A program made the translations under genes and the position numbers. From Crotalaria pallida (taxonomy: Eukaryota; Streptophyta; Magnoliopsida; Fabales; Fabaceae), in the NCBI GenBank assembly GCA_037953625.1, contig CM075653.1:97319639-97383638 (forward strand): 64,000 nt of DNA. The letters are read 5' to 3'. Under the pieces are notes generated by a model that saw nothing but the letters and a program-made list of their open reading frames with translations, had not been told where the DNA came from and made no database searches. Below are positions 35,680 to 48,500 of the stretch, one piece after another (the first letter of the stretch is position 1; each line of letters starts with the position of its first letter).

Positions 35680-37270
35680 TTTCCCATTGCAAAACTGTTT
35701 CCACCTTGGCTGGATCCACAGCCACACCATCCTTCGAAATTATATGTCCCAAGAAATTGACTTTCTCAAGCCAAAATTCACACTTGGTCAGCTTAGCATA
35801 TAATTTCTTCTCCTTCAAGGTCTCCAAAACAATCTTCAAATGATTAGCGTGCTCCTCCGGATTCTTCAAATATATGAGAATATCATTGATAAACACCACA
35901 ACGAAGGAATCCAAATAGGGTCGGAACACTCTATTCATATAATCCATGAATATTGCTGGAGCATTGGTCAAACCAAATGGCATCACCACATACTCGTAGT
36001 GTCCATATCGTGACCGAAAAGCAGTCTTCGAAATATCTTCCTCCTTAACCCTGATCTGATGATACCCTGATCTCATATCAATCTTTGAAAATACAGATGC
36101 TCCTTTCACTTGATCCATCAAATCATCAATCCTCGGCAACGGGTACTTGTTCTTTATAGTAGCCTTATTAAGTTGCCTATAATCAATGCACATCCTCATA
36201 GATCCATCCTTCTTCTTCACAAACAAAACGGGCGCTCCCCAAGGTGACACACTTGGTCTGATGAACTGCTTCTCTAACAAATCTTCCACTTGCTTCTTCA
36301 ATTCAGCTAATTCTACTGGAGCCATCCGATACGGGGCAATAGAGATAGGACCAGTACCTGGAACTAGGTCAATACTGAATTCTATCTCTCGATGCGACGG
36401 AAAACCGGGCACTTCGTCGGGAAATACCTCGAAAAACTCTCGAATAATCGGAATATCTTCGATCTTCGCTTCATCCTTCTTTTCTTCAGCGATGGTCGAA
36501 AATAGGCACACATAACCTCCAGGTTGATTGGCAGGAGACTTATCACCAGGAAACACGATCGTTGGAGCCTTGCAGTCGATTGCCACATGATGGGATGCCA
36601 TCCAATCCATGTCCAAGATAACATCGAGGTTGGATAACGGCAAGCAAATCAGATTCACACGAGAAATCTGATCTCCTATGCTAACAACGCATCCGACACA
36701 TGCTCTTGATGCAACAACAGGAGCATTTGTGGGGGTAGACACACTCAGATTAAACGGGGTCTCCGAGACAGACAGACATAAACGCTTGACACATTCTTCG
36801 GAGATGAAGGAATGCGTCGCTCCAGAATCAAATAAAAAGCGACAAGGCATGCCATTGAGGAAATGGTTACCTTGCACAAGATTGTCGGCTTGCTTTGCTT
36901 CTGCTCCGGACATAGTGAACACCTTCCCATTGACCCAGGGTTTGCTTCCTTGTCCTTGGTTGATTTGGCGCGGGGGTTGGCGGCATGCATGGGAAATGTG
37001 ACCGGTTCTTCCACAATTGAAGTAGACTGGTGGCTTGTCTCTCCAGCACTCCTGACCAGGATGAGAGCGTTGACACTTGCTACAAACTTCCGCCAGAGCC
37101 GGAAGGCTGACTGCTCCAGGGGGTGGTGCTCTTCCTTTCCCCTTATGAGAATAAGGGCCTCCCCGATTTCCACGATTATTCTTGTGCTGATGTTGGTGCG
37201 GTCCATGGCCTCCTTGGCTGACTTCTTTCTTGAAACTGTTCTTCTCGAAGATGCGACATGCACTAATCAA
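35680..37270 (-). pseudogene. gag end, protease and reverse transcriptase of element C
   Basis: A long open frame of about 530 codons on minus. It has a gag basic tail, then a zinc knuckle whose first Cys is replaced by Tyr (YFNCGRTGH). Protease with DSGATHSF (about 36815-36835) and RT with IDYRQLNK and MPFGLTNA follow. The catalytic RT motif reads FIND instead of FIDD: the first catalytic-pair Asp is Asn (codon 35885-35887), so the polymerase would be inactive. The frame stops where solo LTR E enters and resumes at 28039. Confidence 0.9.
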
Positions 37271-37291
37271 GGTTGGATAGTGGCGAATCCT

Positions 37292-37758
37292 TTACACGCT
37301 CACAGCCAACTTGATGTCCGACCTCAACCCATTCTCGAACCTCGTGCACTTCGAGTATTCGTCAGGATGATATTGGAAGTACGGGGAGTATTTCATCAGC
37401 TCCTCAAATTTCTCAGCATACTGGTCGACAGTCATGCTGCCTTGCTTCAAGTCTAAGAATTCCATCTCCTTCTGGATCCGAACATCATCCGGAAAATACC
37501 TCTCCACGAATTTCTCCGTGAAGACTTCCCAAGAGAGCTCGCGATGGTCATATTCCAAGAACTGGCGGGTCTGCTCCCACCAAGTTGCAGCTTCACCATT
37601 CAGCATGTACGCCGCAAACGTGACCTTCTGAGCTTCCGTGAGAGTCAACGTTCGGAAAATCTTATTCATCTCAGCTAGCCAGAACTGAGCTTGCTCCGGG
37701 CAACGGCCACCCGAAAAGTCAGAGCCTCAGCAATGTTAGCGTTATTTCGTCCAGCCAT
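37292..37758 (-). pseudogene. gag N-terminus of element C, deleted and truncated
   Basis: On minus, the ATG at 37758 starts MAGRNNANIAEAL. About 109 bp present in T1 (14716-14824) is then missing, which shifts the frame. The capsid part reopens from 37669 with AATWWEQ and FVERYFPDD and ends at a TAA at 37292, about 7 codons before the next open segment. The particle protein cannot be made. Confidence 0.8.
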
Positions 37759-37886
37759 CTTATCCTACAGAATCCAAAGGGGAAAACTTAATTAGATTCT
37801 GCTATTCTATCTCTCAAAATGCAATCATGATTCTAGAGTATGAAATGGTTAGTGTGTAAGGCCACACTCCACGGCCGAGAGTTGAA

Positions 37887-37903
37887 CCATTGCTCTGATA
37901 CCA
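37887..37903 (-). other. Primer-binding site of element C
   Basis: TGGTATCAGAGCAATGG on minus, 5 bases from the 5' LTR end at 37909; initiator tRNA-Met type. Confidence 0.88.
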
Positions 37904-38267
37904 CTAAATGTGACGACCCAACTTTCTATTCTAAATTAAATACTTATATTCAAAAATACGACCTTTTTTTATTTTTCCTTTATCAAAAGTTAAGTCATCA
38001 TCCATTTCGATCTTTGCGGAAAATATTCAAACATCATGAAAGAAAACATTCATTTTATATTCCATCATAAAAGAAAGTACATATCCATTACATCGAAAGC
38101 TACTAACTTTAAACTTAACTTGGGTACTCTAGGTCATTACATTATATTACATATATTACAACAAATTTATAATAACCTAGAGCAATAGGTTCGAAACTCA
38201 AAACATAATATAATTAAGAGAAACCTGATGAGTCGCACTATCCACATTCCAACCTCCAAAACTCAAC

Positions 38268-38753
38268 TCAATCATCAGTTCCCCACTGACTGCCAATTGA
38301 GTTGTCCATGAAATCATCATCAGCCACCGGATCGGCATCCTCCACCGGATCCTCATCCTCTATCAGATCCTCCTCCTCCTCTTCCTCCTCATGTGCCGGA
38401 TCAGATGGCACATAAACTGGAGTCCGAGACCGGGCTCTAGTGGAAGGACGAGAGGGAACAGGAACCTCCAAAATGATTCTTTCCTCAGAGGGTGATGGAC
38501 TTGGTGGGAGGGTGCGTCTTGGAAAACGTCTTGGTGGCGGTGGTGGTGTTCCATGGCGAAACACAAAATTTGGCGTAATGTGCATAATGTACATCATTGG
38601 GATTCTCGTTCGACGCGGACGCATTCGGGACCATGGGTTTGGGTGACGGAAAGTGACTTCCACGTCCCCTTCATAGATAGCCCGATGATCCTCGAAGTTC
38701 CACCCCCCATTAGGGAGCGGCGTCATCTCCACGCAGATCATATTCCTGGCCAT
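38268..38753 (-). CDS. LTR-embedded protein of element C (161 aa), intact
   Basis: Intact frame inside the 5' LTR, 3 bases after the predicted acceptor. Same plan as the T1 copy: N-terminal module (GGWNF, Y.GDVEVTF), Pro/Arg-rich middle (TPPPPPRRFPRRT), Ser/Arg stretch, acidic tail rich in E and D. It differs from T1 by scattered substitutions and one extra Glu, with no stop or frameshift. The rest of element C has a dead RT motif, a gag deletion, a gag stop and an integrase frameshift. Function unknown. It could be translated from a spliced LTR transcript. Confidence 0.55.
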   Translation of the reverse strand: MARNMICVEMTPLPNGGWNFEDHRAIYEGDVEVTFRHPNPWSRMRPRRTRIPMMYIMHITPNFVFRHGTPPPPPRRFPRRTLPPSPSPSEERIILEVPVPSRPSTRARSRTPVYVPSDPAHEEEEEEEDLIEDEDPVEDADPVADDDFMDNSIGSQWGTDD

Positions 38754-38756
38754 GAC

Positions 38757-40277
38757 CTACAACAAGGGATTAGGAGTGAGTCATAGCTAAATACAATAAC
38801 AAATGAGCATTACAGAGGCTAAAAATAACAAGCACATGTAATCAAATAGCATCAAAAGTGTAAATGTATGCTCAAACTGATTTAACACATCTTTAATTTC
38901 ATTAGTGACATGATGCATGCCTACTTCTCGTTCATGCTTCACAGTTCGGCATCCTTTCGAGAATCCGTTTCAAACCTATGTTTTCATCGAACTGGAGCGT
39001 ATCCACATCCCATGCATCACGATTGATTGGGAACTAGCCTTCATAACATTCTCATGTTACGGAATCCAAATCATCATAGCATCTTCAGTGCTATGGCATC
39101 AAAGCTCATTCAATGCTGCGGAATACGTCTAACCTATGCTAGATTCCACAATCAAATCGGAGCAACTCCAAGCATGACAATACTACAATGAGAGTTTCAT
39201 TCCTTTTCTTTTATTTTCATTATTCTCATCAGCATCTCACTTCATTAGTTCTTTCTCTTTAGCTGGTGCTGGTGCATTCAAAAAGGACCATCAGAGGCAT
39301 AGCCATTTCAGGATGGGTTTACTTGTTTTAAACTTGATATTTCAGAAAATCCATCAACGGTCCAACCACTTTGCGATGGTTTTAGGAATAGTATATAATC
39401 ATTTACTTAATAATCCGTCGGGGCACGACCTCCTATTGGCGGATATTTATTGCAACGACCCCATTGGGACTCCCATAGAAAATATCAACCAAGTGAATAA
39501 AACTTTCACTGGGACGTTAGGAATTATATCAACCAAATGGGTGTACGCACTTCCATTGGGACTCTTGTGATAAATAATCAACCACTGAATAGAATTCCAG
39601 TAGGACACCTCCAGTATAATTATCGACCAACGGGATTAGATTTTTAAGCATAAAGAGGAATATTTAGAGTTTAGTAATATAGGAGATTAGACGAGTTAAT
39701 CTTTAATGAAATTGTAGAAAATAAAGGTTTTCTGAAAAATTCTTTGAATTACTCGAGTAGTTCTTGACTACTCGAGTGTTCATGTAAAATTACTCGAGTC
39801 CTTAAGAAATACTCGAGTGTACTTCCACTTTTCCAGAATACTCGAGTCTTCCTTAAATTACTCGAGTGTTTTTGCTGCAACAGCACCAGTTTCTGCACTT
39901 TTCAATGTCAATTCGAATTCCTTGCTTTATATCTCCATTCCTATGCAAAACAGCAACTTGGACTCATGAAATAAACATGTTAGAACACTTAATCATCACT
40001 AAAACAACATCAAATAACATAAATCACAGATTGCATCAAAACTTGCAATTTATCCAATTTAAGACATGAAATTCATTTCCACTTGATTTTAATTTCGAAA
40101 CAAATTACAGTGAGCTTGATTAGGTTCATTTAAACTTGTTTAAGTCATAAAACCTTGAGCCTCTGACCTCCAAGTCATAATCCCAATTCAAGTTTCATCC
40201 CTCTTTTGAACCTTAATGGTTCCTACATTTCTAGCATGAAATTACTCATTCTAGCATTTAGATAACTCCTCCCTTAC
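38757..40277 (-). other. Predicted LTR intron of C (1521 bp)
   Basis: GAG/GTAAGG donor at 40277 and TTGTTGTAG acceptor at 38757 on minus. The length agrees with T1 (about 1.53 kb net). A weak inverted repeat (TGAC/GTCA) lies about 100 bases after the donor. Confidence 0.5.
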
Positions 40278-41172
40278 CTCAGAGAAGCTAAAGAAAGAAT
40301 AGATTCGAAGAGAAAAGAGCTGAATCAAAACTTTGTTTCTGGACTTTGTGCAAAACAATTGCAATGGCTGATTTCGGCAATCAATTGCACCACGAATAAG
40401 ACATGAAAAAGAACGAAACAAGTTAGTTTCAGAAACTAGGAAATGCTAACTTTAAATGGAAACAAGTTTGGAATCGAAAGAGTCCTTGGATTTACCAAAC
40501 GAATTCAAGGAAGATGAGTGTTTGGTGTTGAACTTTGCTCTGTTTTCACAGCTTCAAGACCTCAACTTTGGTTGCCTATAACTCGATCTATAGGAGGCTA
40601 TTTGAAGTGATTTCGAGTTCTAATTGAAGAGTGGAATCAGAACTTCAGTTTGTGTTTAGGTTTCAAAGGAAAAGGATGAGAATTGAGAGAGAACGAAAGG
40701 ATCAAAGTGAGCTCTGCAAAACAGAGAAATTTTGCCAACAATTCGGGTTTCAAGAGATTTGAGAGTGTTTGGGCTTCAGTGATCACTTATTTATAGGCTA
40801 GGATTACCCTCCTTCGAAGTAAGGTCCAGCTCTGTGCTTGGAACCTCGAGAAAACGCGTTTTGGTGCGAAGTTCAAATGAAAACCGACTTATACACTTAA
40901 CCAGACTGCTCGATTTACTCTAATCTTTTACCCAATACTCGAGTACTTTTCAGAAATTCAAAGAAGACTCGAGTCCTTTCTGAAAGACTCCTGTCTCTCG
41001 ATTAAAATTCAAATTTTCAAGCAATTAGTGATTATACTCGAGTCCCCTCCAAAACACTCGAGTATAAAACCCTAATTTTAGAAAATTCATTATTTTATTT
41101 AACATACTAACATTATTATTTACATACTTAATATTTATTTTGTTTATTCAAAATACAGGGCCTTACACTATA

Positions 41173-41778
41173 TCATTCTTCCTTTCTTCTTCGTGTCCTA
41201 GCCCTAGCTTCTTCTTCTTCTTCTTCTTCTTCTCTTCATCGGTTCTTCACTGCCCACCACACCACGCCGCACCACCACACCACGCCACCACCACCATGCC
41301 GCCACCACCATGCCACGCCGCGAGGGAGACAACAGCAATCGCTGACCACCGCCACGATCGCCATCACGACCACTGTCACGCCAGCCCCATCACGCCTTCT
41401 CTCTGGTTGTTTTCCTTCGTCCTTTATCTATTTCCTTTATTTATTTTTCATTGTCAAAAAACCCTAACAAACCACGACAACCAACAGCCGCATCTCTCCT
41501 TCTCTCCACGACAGTCGCGCCTCCACCACGATAGCCACCACACGTAGCAGCAGTATCCGACGACAGCCACCACGCCATCCGAGTCATAAGCCTTTCAGGT
41601 ATACTCCCTCTGTGCATATTCTTCCTTTACTCTTAATCCTTCCCTCAATTTGTTTTTGCTTCCTTCGATGATTTTTTTTGTGCATTGGTGCCAATAGAGC
41701 AAGTCTTAAATCGAAATTGTGATACAGTACCCAAATAATCAGAAACTGGTGAATCTCTAATTTTACTTCAAAACGGCT
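41173..41778 (+). other. Captured 5' region of an SPT2-like gene
   Basis: Sequence after element C's TSD contains a CTT microsatellite (about 41210-41233), a CCACCA-rich stretch resembling a 5' leader, and a TTTCAG/GTATAC donor near 41599. It leads into the first coding exon at 41779. Open frames across it run through element C's end and are not genes. Confidence 0.5.
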
Positions 41779-42117
41779 ATGCGGTGCTATGACAAAGAAG
41801 TAAGCATTGAAATTCCTATTGTTGTTCTTGTTACTTTTGTTTAGTTTATTCCTCAATTGAATAGCCTTGTACTGTAAATGTTTTTCCTACTTGTAGGAAC
41901 CTGAGGATTACGGTGATTACGATGATTATGAGGATGAGGGAGAAGGGAGAGGTGAAGAATATGAAGAGGAAGAGCCTCAAAAGCCCACAAAGGAAGAATT
42001 GGAGTACCTTGAATTGAGGCCAAATTTGAAAGAATCAATCAGAAGAAAATAGATGAAGGAGAGTAGTTCTTCCCTCGCAGATTGTAGTGCTAGAAAGAAG
42101 AAACTTCCTCATGATAA
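41779..42117 (+). pseudogene. SPT2-like chromatin protein gene fragment (captured by CACTA)
   Basis: Two exons join in phase: 41779-41799 (MRCYDKE) with GTAAGC donor, and 41897-42117 after a TACTTGTAG acceptor. The protein is acidic (YGDYDDYEDEGEG, EEYEEEE), then KPTKEELEYLELR and, past a stop, ARKKKLPHDK, ending at a GTGAGT donor. The KPT.EELEYLELR and K.KLP.D pattern matches what I know of plant SPT2 chromatin proteins (histone-binding, transcription elongation). A TAG at 42050-42052 interrupts the frame. The conserved C-terminal histone-binding part is absent. The introns show it was captured as genomic DNA, not by retrocopying. Confidence 0.6.
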
Positions 42118-42123
42118 GTGAGT

Positions 42124-43009
42124 ATTGCTACCATCTTTTAACAGTAAATACATAGTTGCATATTCTAGAACTACCTTAACGTTTTTTTTTTTGAAGAGTT
42201 TCAAGCCTCAATCATTTAAAAAGTATCTTGTATTGTGTTGGGTTTGATCAAAATTAAGCAAGAGAGATTGCGAAAGATTGGCATGCTGGGGGATGCAAAT
42301 TTGATTTGAATGGATAAATTATGAATTTTGAGTATGGATGTGTTTGTTATGAGATGAGTGGAATAGTAAGATCATATGGAGGCAAAATTAATAATTAGAA
42401 ATAGAGGATGCCTTGAAAATCATAGAAGAAACTGTTAAAAGGGATTTAAAGTTAAATTCGCTATATGTTGATATGGGTTTTTGATAGAACGCAATGGTGT
42501 AGTCTTGTGTGTGCAGATGACACCACCTAACAAAAAAAATGCTTTGGTTGTTACTGTCATTGATGTTTTCCTGTAAAGTCTGCATATAGTTGCTCCTATC
42601 TTAGAATATGGACTGGCTTTGGCTGACCTTATTGTCTCGGGATCAAAATCTAATGTACTGCAACATTGTATGTTGATTGCTAAGAGATATAAGAGATGAA
42701 AAATATTTGATGTTCCTCTTACACGGTTTGTGATTAGATAGGCAAAATGAAAAAAGTGAATTAATTATAAAATTTTGTGAAAAAATAACAGGAAAGGAAT
42801 GTGTTTTTAACTTGGTTTGGTTAAACCTATAATTACAAGATATAATCATTAGTTCCACAAAGGTGGCATTTGGTAGATATGTTAGAATGGGATGGAGCAT
42901 AGCATGTGTTCTTTTATAAATTGATCATAACATGACACATGGGTTGAAAAGTGAGATATGTTGTTTTCATTTGGTAAAATGGAACCAAAGAGAGCAGAAC
43001 ATTCCATTC
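42124..43009 (+). other. Intron-like sequence downstream of the SPT2 fragment
   Basis: AT-rich, with no supported exon, RNA gene or repeat that I can define. It probably continues the captured SPT2-like intron or other CACTA filler, up to solo LTR G. Confidence 0.4.
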
Positions 43010-45509
43010 CATTCTGTAACACCCCGCAAATTCCTCATATTAATTTAAAACACTAAAGAAATTATTTTTGAGAATTAAGTTTTGAGAAAGTGTTTCTTAA
43101 ATGATTTTCTTAAAATTCATGTTTTCAAGATAAGAAGTGATTCTAATGATTTTCTCAAAGTAATATCCAAACTTTAGAAAAAAATTGAGTTTTTGAAAGG
43201 TCTATATGCTTGATGTTTTCAGAAAAATATTTATGATATGGTCACGTGTGTGTATATACGGTTTTGGAATGAATGAGGGTTATATAAGAATTTAATTCTT
43301 GAAGATATGTATGTGTAAATGTAGGAGAATGAATATATATGAAGGAGGTATATGATGCACAAATGCATTTGTGTGTGTGCCTCACGTATATGTACATGAT
43401 GTATGTATGTGCATGCCGTGTGGATATGATATCCTAAAGATGATAATTGTATGATGCATGAATGTGGGTTGTAAATGTGTGTCATACGTGTGTGTGTGTG
43501 TGCATGAATGTGTTAAATGTATGCATTTTCCCATGATGCCATACTATGTGTTATTGTGATAAACATGAAAAGAAAATTTTTATGTGAATGTGTGTGTACT
43601 AGTGTAAGAGGTTCGGCCATAGGAGGACCAGGAAAACCAAGTGGGATTGATATTCCTTATGCATTAAGAAATGAAATTTAAAATAGAGAAAAAGAGGAGG
43701 AGTAGGAGGCGTGAGTCATGATACTAGGGAGAGATTAGGAGTGATGAGTCATACAACCTAGTGAGACTTTCTCACCCCTTGTCCCCAACGAAGTGACCTC
43801 TCCCATGCAACAAATGGGTTGGACCGAATCGCCCTTTTCTTTCACACCTTGGACCAAGGCTAAAATAGGGAAATTCCATCCCTTGTTCTTGCCCTCAAAA
43901 CCGTGTGTGTGTAGGTGTTGCCTTTGGCTCATGTTTCATTTCCTTCATTCACTTTCTTTCCCACACCAACACAAACACATTTTCTCTCAAGAGCACTATC
44001 AAGCTCTTGGAGACTTAGAGGAGGAGAGTGAGGCCGTGAGAGGAAAATAGAGGAAGGAGAGTGCAAACCCCAAACTTTTAGCCCAAACACCATTGATTTC
44101 TTTCTTCCACACACTTTCTTCCTCAAAGATCAAGGAGAAAACTACCCCCAACCCTAGAAGAGAGAGAGACCGAGGCAAAACCCAAGAAGGGAAGAAGAGG
44201 AGATTGAAGATTTAAGTTAGGACTTAAGGTAGATAGAGTTTTAATTGAACGATTTTGGTGTTGTAAAGGACTTTATCATGGACTTTGTTTAATTTTGGTG
44301 ATGCAAGTACTTATTTTTGAATGATCTTGAAATTTAAAGGTCAAGCATGTCCTTCTTATGTTTTGATCTTGAATGTTGTTGTTAAAAAGTTTTGATCTCT
44401 TATTTGTAAATGTTCTTCATCACGGTTTTGTTGAGGTTGTATTTAGAGTTCATAGATTGCTTTGATCCCCACATGCATGTTGATTTTGTGACATTATAAC
44501 TCTTATTTTTCTTTGCAAGTTTTCTTTATGTTTTGATCTTGGATTTCCATGAACAAGTAAACTTATAAATCACCAAATCCATGACTAAATGATTCGGCCA
44601 TGAGTAGAAGAAGTAGGTCTTGATGCTCTTGACTTGATCTTAGTAATTTTATGATTTATTGTGTTAAATTCTAGCTTGTTCCTTACGGTTCATTTGAAGA
44701 TTTGAGTTTAAGTTTATGATTTTGCTTTGATTGTCTTTTACATGTCTTGATCCATGAGTAATTTTTAAGAAAACATGAAGCTTGAATTTTATGTGTCTTA
44801 CTTGAATATAAAGTCTTGATTCCTCATATGTAAGTCACGGTTTTCACAAGAAAATAAGTTTTAAAAATAATTTCTAGTATGAAAAGAAATTGAATCAAGG
44901 TTTGTGTGTGTGATGATGATGATTCGATTGATAGTTGAAAAATGAATGATACTTTTAAAGTTTTTCATTATATGATTCATGAATTTAGATGTTTGCATGT
45001 AGAAAATAAATTATAAAACTTTGTTTTCTTGCATATCATCATTCGGCCAAGTCTAAAGTAGAATAGGGAATCATACTAGATCATCATTATGTTTACTTAC
45101 ATATTAAAGATTGCCTTACCTAGAGATTTTTAAGTGCATGCATGTGTTTTCTTGGAAGTCAAAGACTTTGACATAATTCTTAATTTTATTGTGTTAAGAA
45201 ATCGAATTTTCATTTGCTAAATTTTTGTGCAACTCACGATTGGTACCAAGAAAATAAGAAGACAAGTTTTTAGAAAATGATCTTTGCATGAATGATGAAC
45301 ATTTGACCTTGTTTTACCATGATGCTATTCGGCCTAATCATTTTAGCTAACCTAGGATCCTTTTTCAATGAAGAGATTTAAAAGGAATAATTGTGTTTTA
45401 AGGAATTGTGTTAAAATAAATTGTTTGAACTTGTGTTGTGGACATGTGTTCTCTATTCGGTTCTTTGCTTAGAAATAAAAAGGGATAAATGAATAAATTA
45501 GATTAATCT

Positions 45510-48500
45510 TGTAACAGCCCGATTTTCGCTTCCGTAAACTTAACTGAATTATTATTATTTTGTTGCAAAAATGAGGCCATTTTTTTTAAAAAAAAAATAT
45601 AAGTTCAATAACGACCAACACCACCCTTTCGAAAATCGAGTTGTCACTTTCGAAACTTCCCACTCAAAACATCATTGCTGAAATATAAAACGGTTTTCAC
45701 TTAAAAGAAAATAAGTGCCACAAGTACTTGGAGTTACACTCCAAAAGGTTTTCCAAAAGTAGGCCATCATTACAAAAGAGATAACAAACCAAAATAAAAT
45801 ATAGCTGATTACATCATTAGTTCATTACAAGATAATCCTCGACTGAAACTCAGATCCTAGACACAAGACATCCTCTAGACACAGATTGCAAGACATCACT
45901 CTTCAGCAGAACTAGCCTCCGTCTCCATATCCTCGCTTGGATCAGTCTCCGCAACATGATCGGATTCACTAGCACTCTCCTCTTCCATAGGTTCAGGAAC
46001 TACCGCAGCCAAAGGTGAAGGATCACCATTTAGCTCATGGTATTCCCGTGGTCCACCATCTTGATAATCTCGCAGAGTGACTTGCCCAACATGCACGTCC
46101 ATGCCTGCTCCTCGCAGAATGTGCCTCGGATCGTCGATCTCCAGCCGAGTATCTCCTCTCCAGATCCATCCATCAGGTACCACCTCCCATGCACCTCCCT
46201 GAAGAGGCCACATGTGGATCGCTACATGATACGCCATCTACCCGTTGCAATACCGGCGAATGCCAATACGATAACCAGGTAGGAGAGAGTCAGCGCGCCA
46301 TACGTAACAGGTTGACGGCAAGGTTGCAGAATAGACACGATAGAAAGACGCACAATACCAGGGATACTTGACGAACAATATACAGAACAAGACACAAGAA
46401 CCAGAACACATCGAGCACTAGAGAAAATAAAACGCTTCTCCCAGATCAAACTCAACATCATAAATAAAGGAATTCTCGATATAAAATAAACCACGCATAA
46501 AAAGCAATACTCGCCAACCGTTACCGTAATACACCACAACTGAACATCATCATGCTTGCTTATCCTTAAATATTCAACATCTCTTTATTCTTTGTTATTA
46601 AGTTTTATCATGCTTAACTCACTCAATGAGGTAGGGGAAAATCACCATCACTGAGAAACGCACACTCTACATCTCCTCGGTCTCCATCCACCTAATTCGG
46701 AAGCCAACAGGAGTACAGGACCTTTACCACGCGGGCATGACAGCTGTCTCACACAGATGGTCCCAGACCAGGAGGATCTCGTCCTCAAATCATATAATAT
46801 AATCAAAGCTCACTGTCCTCGCAGTGGCAAAACACATTGCCCCGTTCCAGTCCCTCTCAACTGTTGTAGACTTGCATTCAAGGGGGTGACAGTATCATTT
46901 CTAGTTAGGTATGCGGTCCTTACCACGGCATTAGACCCAGTCCCCACCACGTTAGTGTGCCACTTATGGGATTCGTCCCGCCTAGAAATGTACTCGAGGC
47001 TTCTTGACGAGTCACCGTCATTTCCCTCCCCTCATGCAATCTCCACCTGAGTATCCGCAGATACCCATAGTATCTTCCTCTCCACTACTTCACACTCTCA
47101 TATCTCACCGCGATTATTAATGTCTTTTAATAACTCTTAAAGTCTTTTAGAACCTTAAAGTCTTTTAGTTAACCTATAGTTGGCTTGCCCTTAGTCCATC
47201 CCTTCGACAAGTCCCCACCACTAAACATCTTTTTCCCCACTTTCACAATTACAATCACTTTCACTCTCTCAAGCCCCTCGGGCAAACATCTCACCTCATC
47301 ACTTTCTCATGAATCACATTACTCTTTGCACTATCATTTCCAACACAACAATCTCAACTTCACAAGCACCATTCTCTTATCCAACACATTTACATTTCAT
47401 CACATTCCTCATATCACATCACATACCATTCCTTTACTCATTCTCATACATTCATCCTTTCATACTCATTCGGGAATCACTTAACTTATCAAACGGGAAA
47501 ATCACCACCACAGAGAAATAAGGAAATGACTTAAGATAATAAATAACGAGCACAAGAACATAAAGCAAATAAGAATTACATAAACACATTGTACCACCAT
47601 CCGGCAACAATGTCACGGGCTCACTGCAATCTCATACTCACTCACCTCTTATTCCAGCAAGAGAAACACTTTGCCCTTGAAGTTCTCTAACTTCCCTTTG
47701 AGAATTGTCACCACCATCCACTGAATAACCTTAAATAAATACACTTTTATTAAAAACTGTTTTAATTAGAAATCACTATTTGAGTTTCACATCAAAATTC
47801 CTTATCCTTTTCTTTAAAACATTAGTGTTCATCAAACAACTTCCAATCTTTTTCTCGTATCTAAAACCCTTTGAAAATCCTTTTGAAAATTCACATCAGA
47901 ACAAATGAAATGAATAATTCATGTGGCTGTATGGGAAAGTCCAGCCACTTAATTCAAGTTGGAAATCATTGAAAATCCATCATTTTTCACTCCAAATTTT
48001 CATAGATCAATAACACTTGAAATCCACGTCTTTTCACAACTCAAAAACACTTTTAAACTTGAAATACTTGGAAATAAATTCTTGGACAGCAAAGGATAAA
48101 AGAAATTAAATCATGAAATCACTTTAAGAAAATAATCAAATTCATTTACTCATTTCCTTTATCAAACCGAATGGAATCAAAACAAAACAACACAATTCAA
48201 ACAAGTTTTTATTAAACAAAGTCATGAAACATAATCATTTCAAAGAGACAAATACATGCAAAAGAATCTAGACTCTTCAACCTAGAGTAGGCCGAATCAT
48301 GGTCATGGAAAAACAAGAATTTTGATGCATTTTTACTTCACAAAATCTTGAAAATATTAAATCAAAACATGCACATGTAAAACACATAGATTTAGAAAAT
48401 CCTCAACTCTTTTCTTCTTCAAAACCGTGACTTACTTGTGTCACTTCAAACACATTTTTATTTTTATTTTCCTTTGCATGCACTTTTAAAATCATGGAAA

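Larger units (their letters stand above)
17643..41167 (-). mobile_element. Ty3/gypsy element C, second full-length copy of the T1 family
   Basis: On minus, with both LTRs. TSD CTATA is at 17638-17642 and 41168-41172. LTR ends read TGTAAGG...CACA in element orientation. Order from right to left: 5' LTR, primer site, gag, protease, RT, RNase H, integrase, polypurine tract, 3' LTR. D sits in the 3' LTR and E (with a LINE) in RT. The net length without them is about 10.6 kb. In one stretch (24301-24680 against 39301-39680) the two LTRs differ at about 14 positions by eye, a moderately old insertion. It is the same family as T1, so one family inserted twice in one locus, before and after the CACTA. 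Confidence 0.92.
37909..41167 (-). repeat. 5' LTR of element C, uninterrupted (3259 bp)
   Basis: This is the clean reference copy of the LTR. On minus it starts TGTAAGGCCCTGT at 41167 and ends CGTCACA at 37909. In order it holds an ACTCGAGT cluster (about 41064-40935), a TATAAATA box (40795-40788), a predicted leader exon, a GAG/GTAAGGG donor (intron start 40277), a second ACTCGAGT cluster (about 39867-39751), a long intron, the acceptor (38757), and a 161-codon frame ending about 360 bases before the LTR end. Confidence 0.93.

Noticed and set aside
36678..37456. Long plus-strand frames opposite C gag-protease
   Set aside because: Antisense shadows of the minus-strand polyprotein; equivalents exist opposite T1.
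41140..41547. 135-codon open frame, Ser/His/Pro-rich
   Set aside because: It spans the end of element C's LTR, its target duplication and the captured 5' leader, so it is a chance fusion through low-complexity CCACCA sequence.
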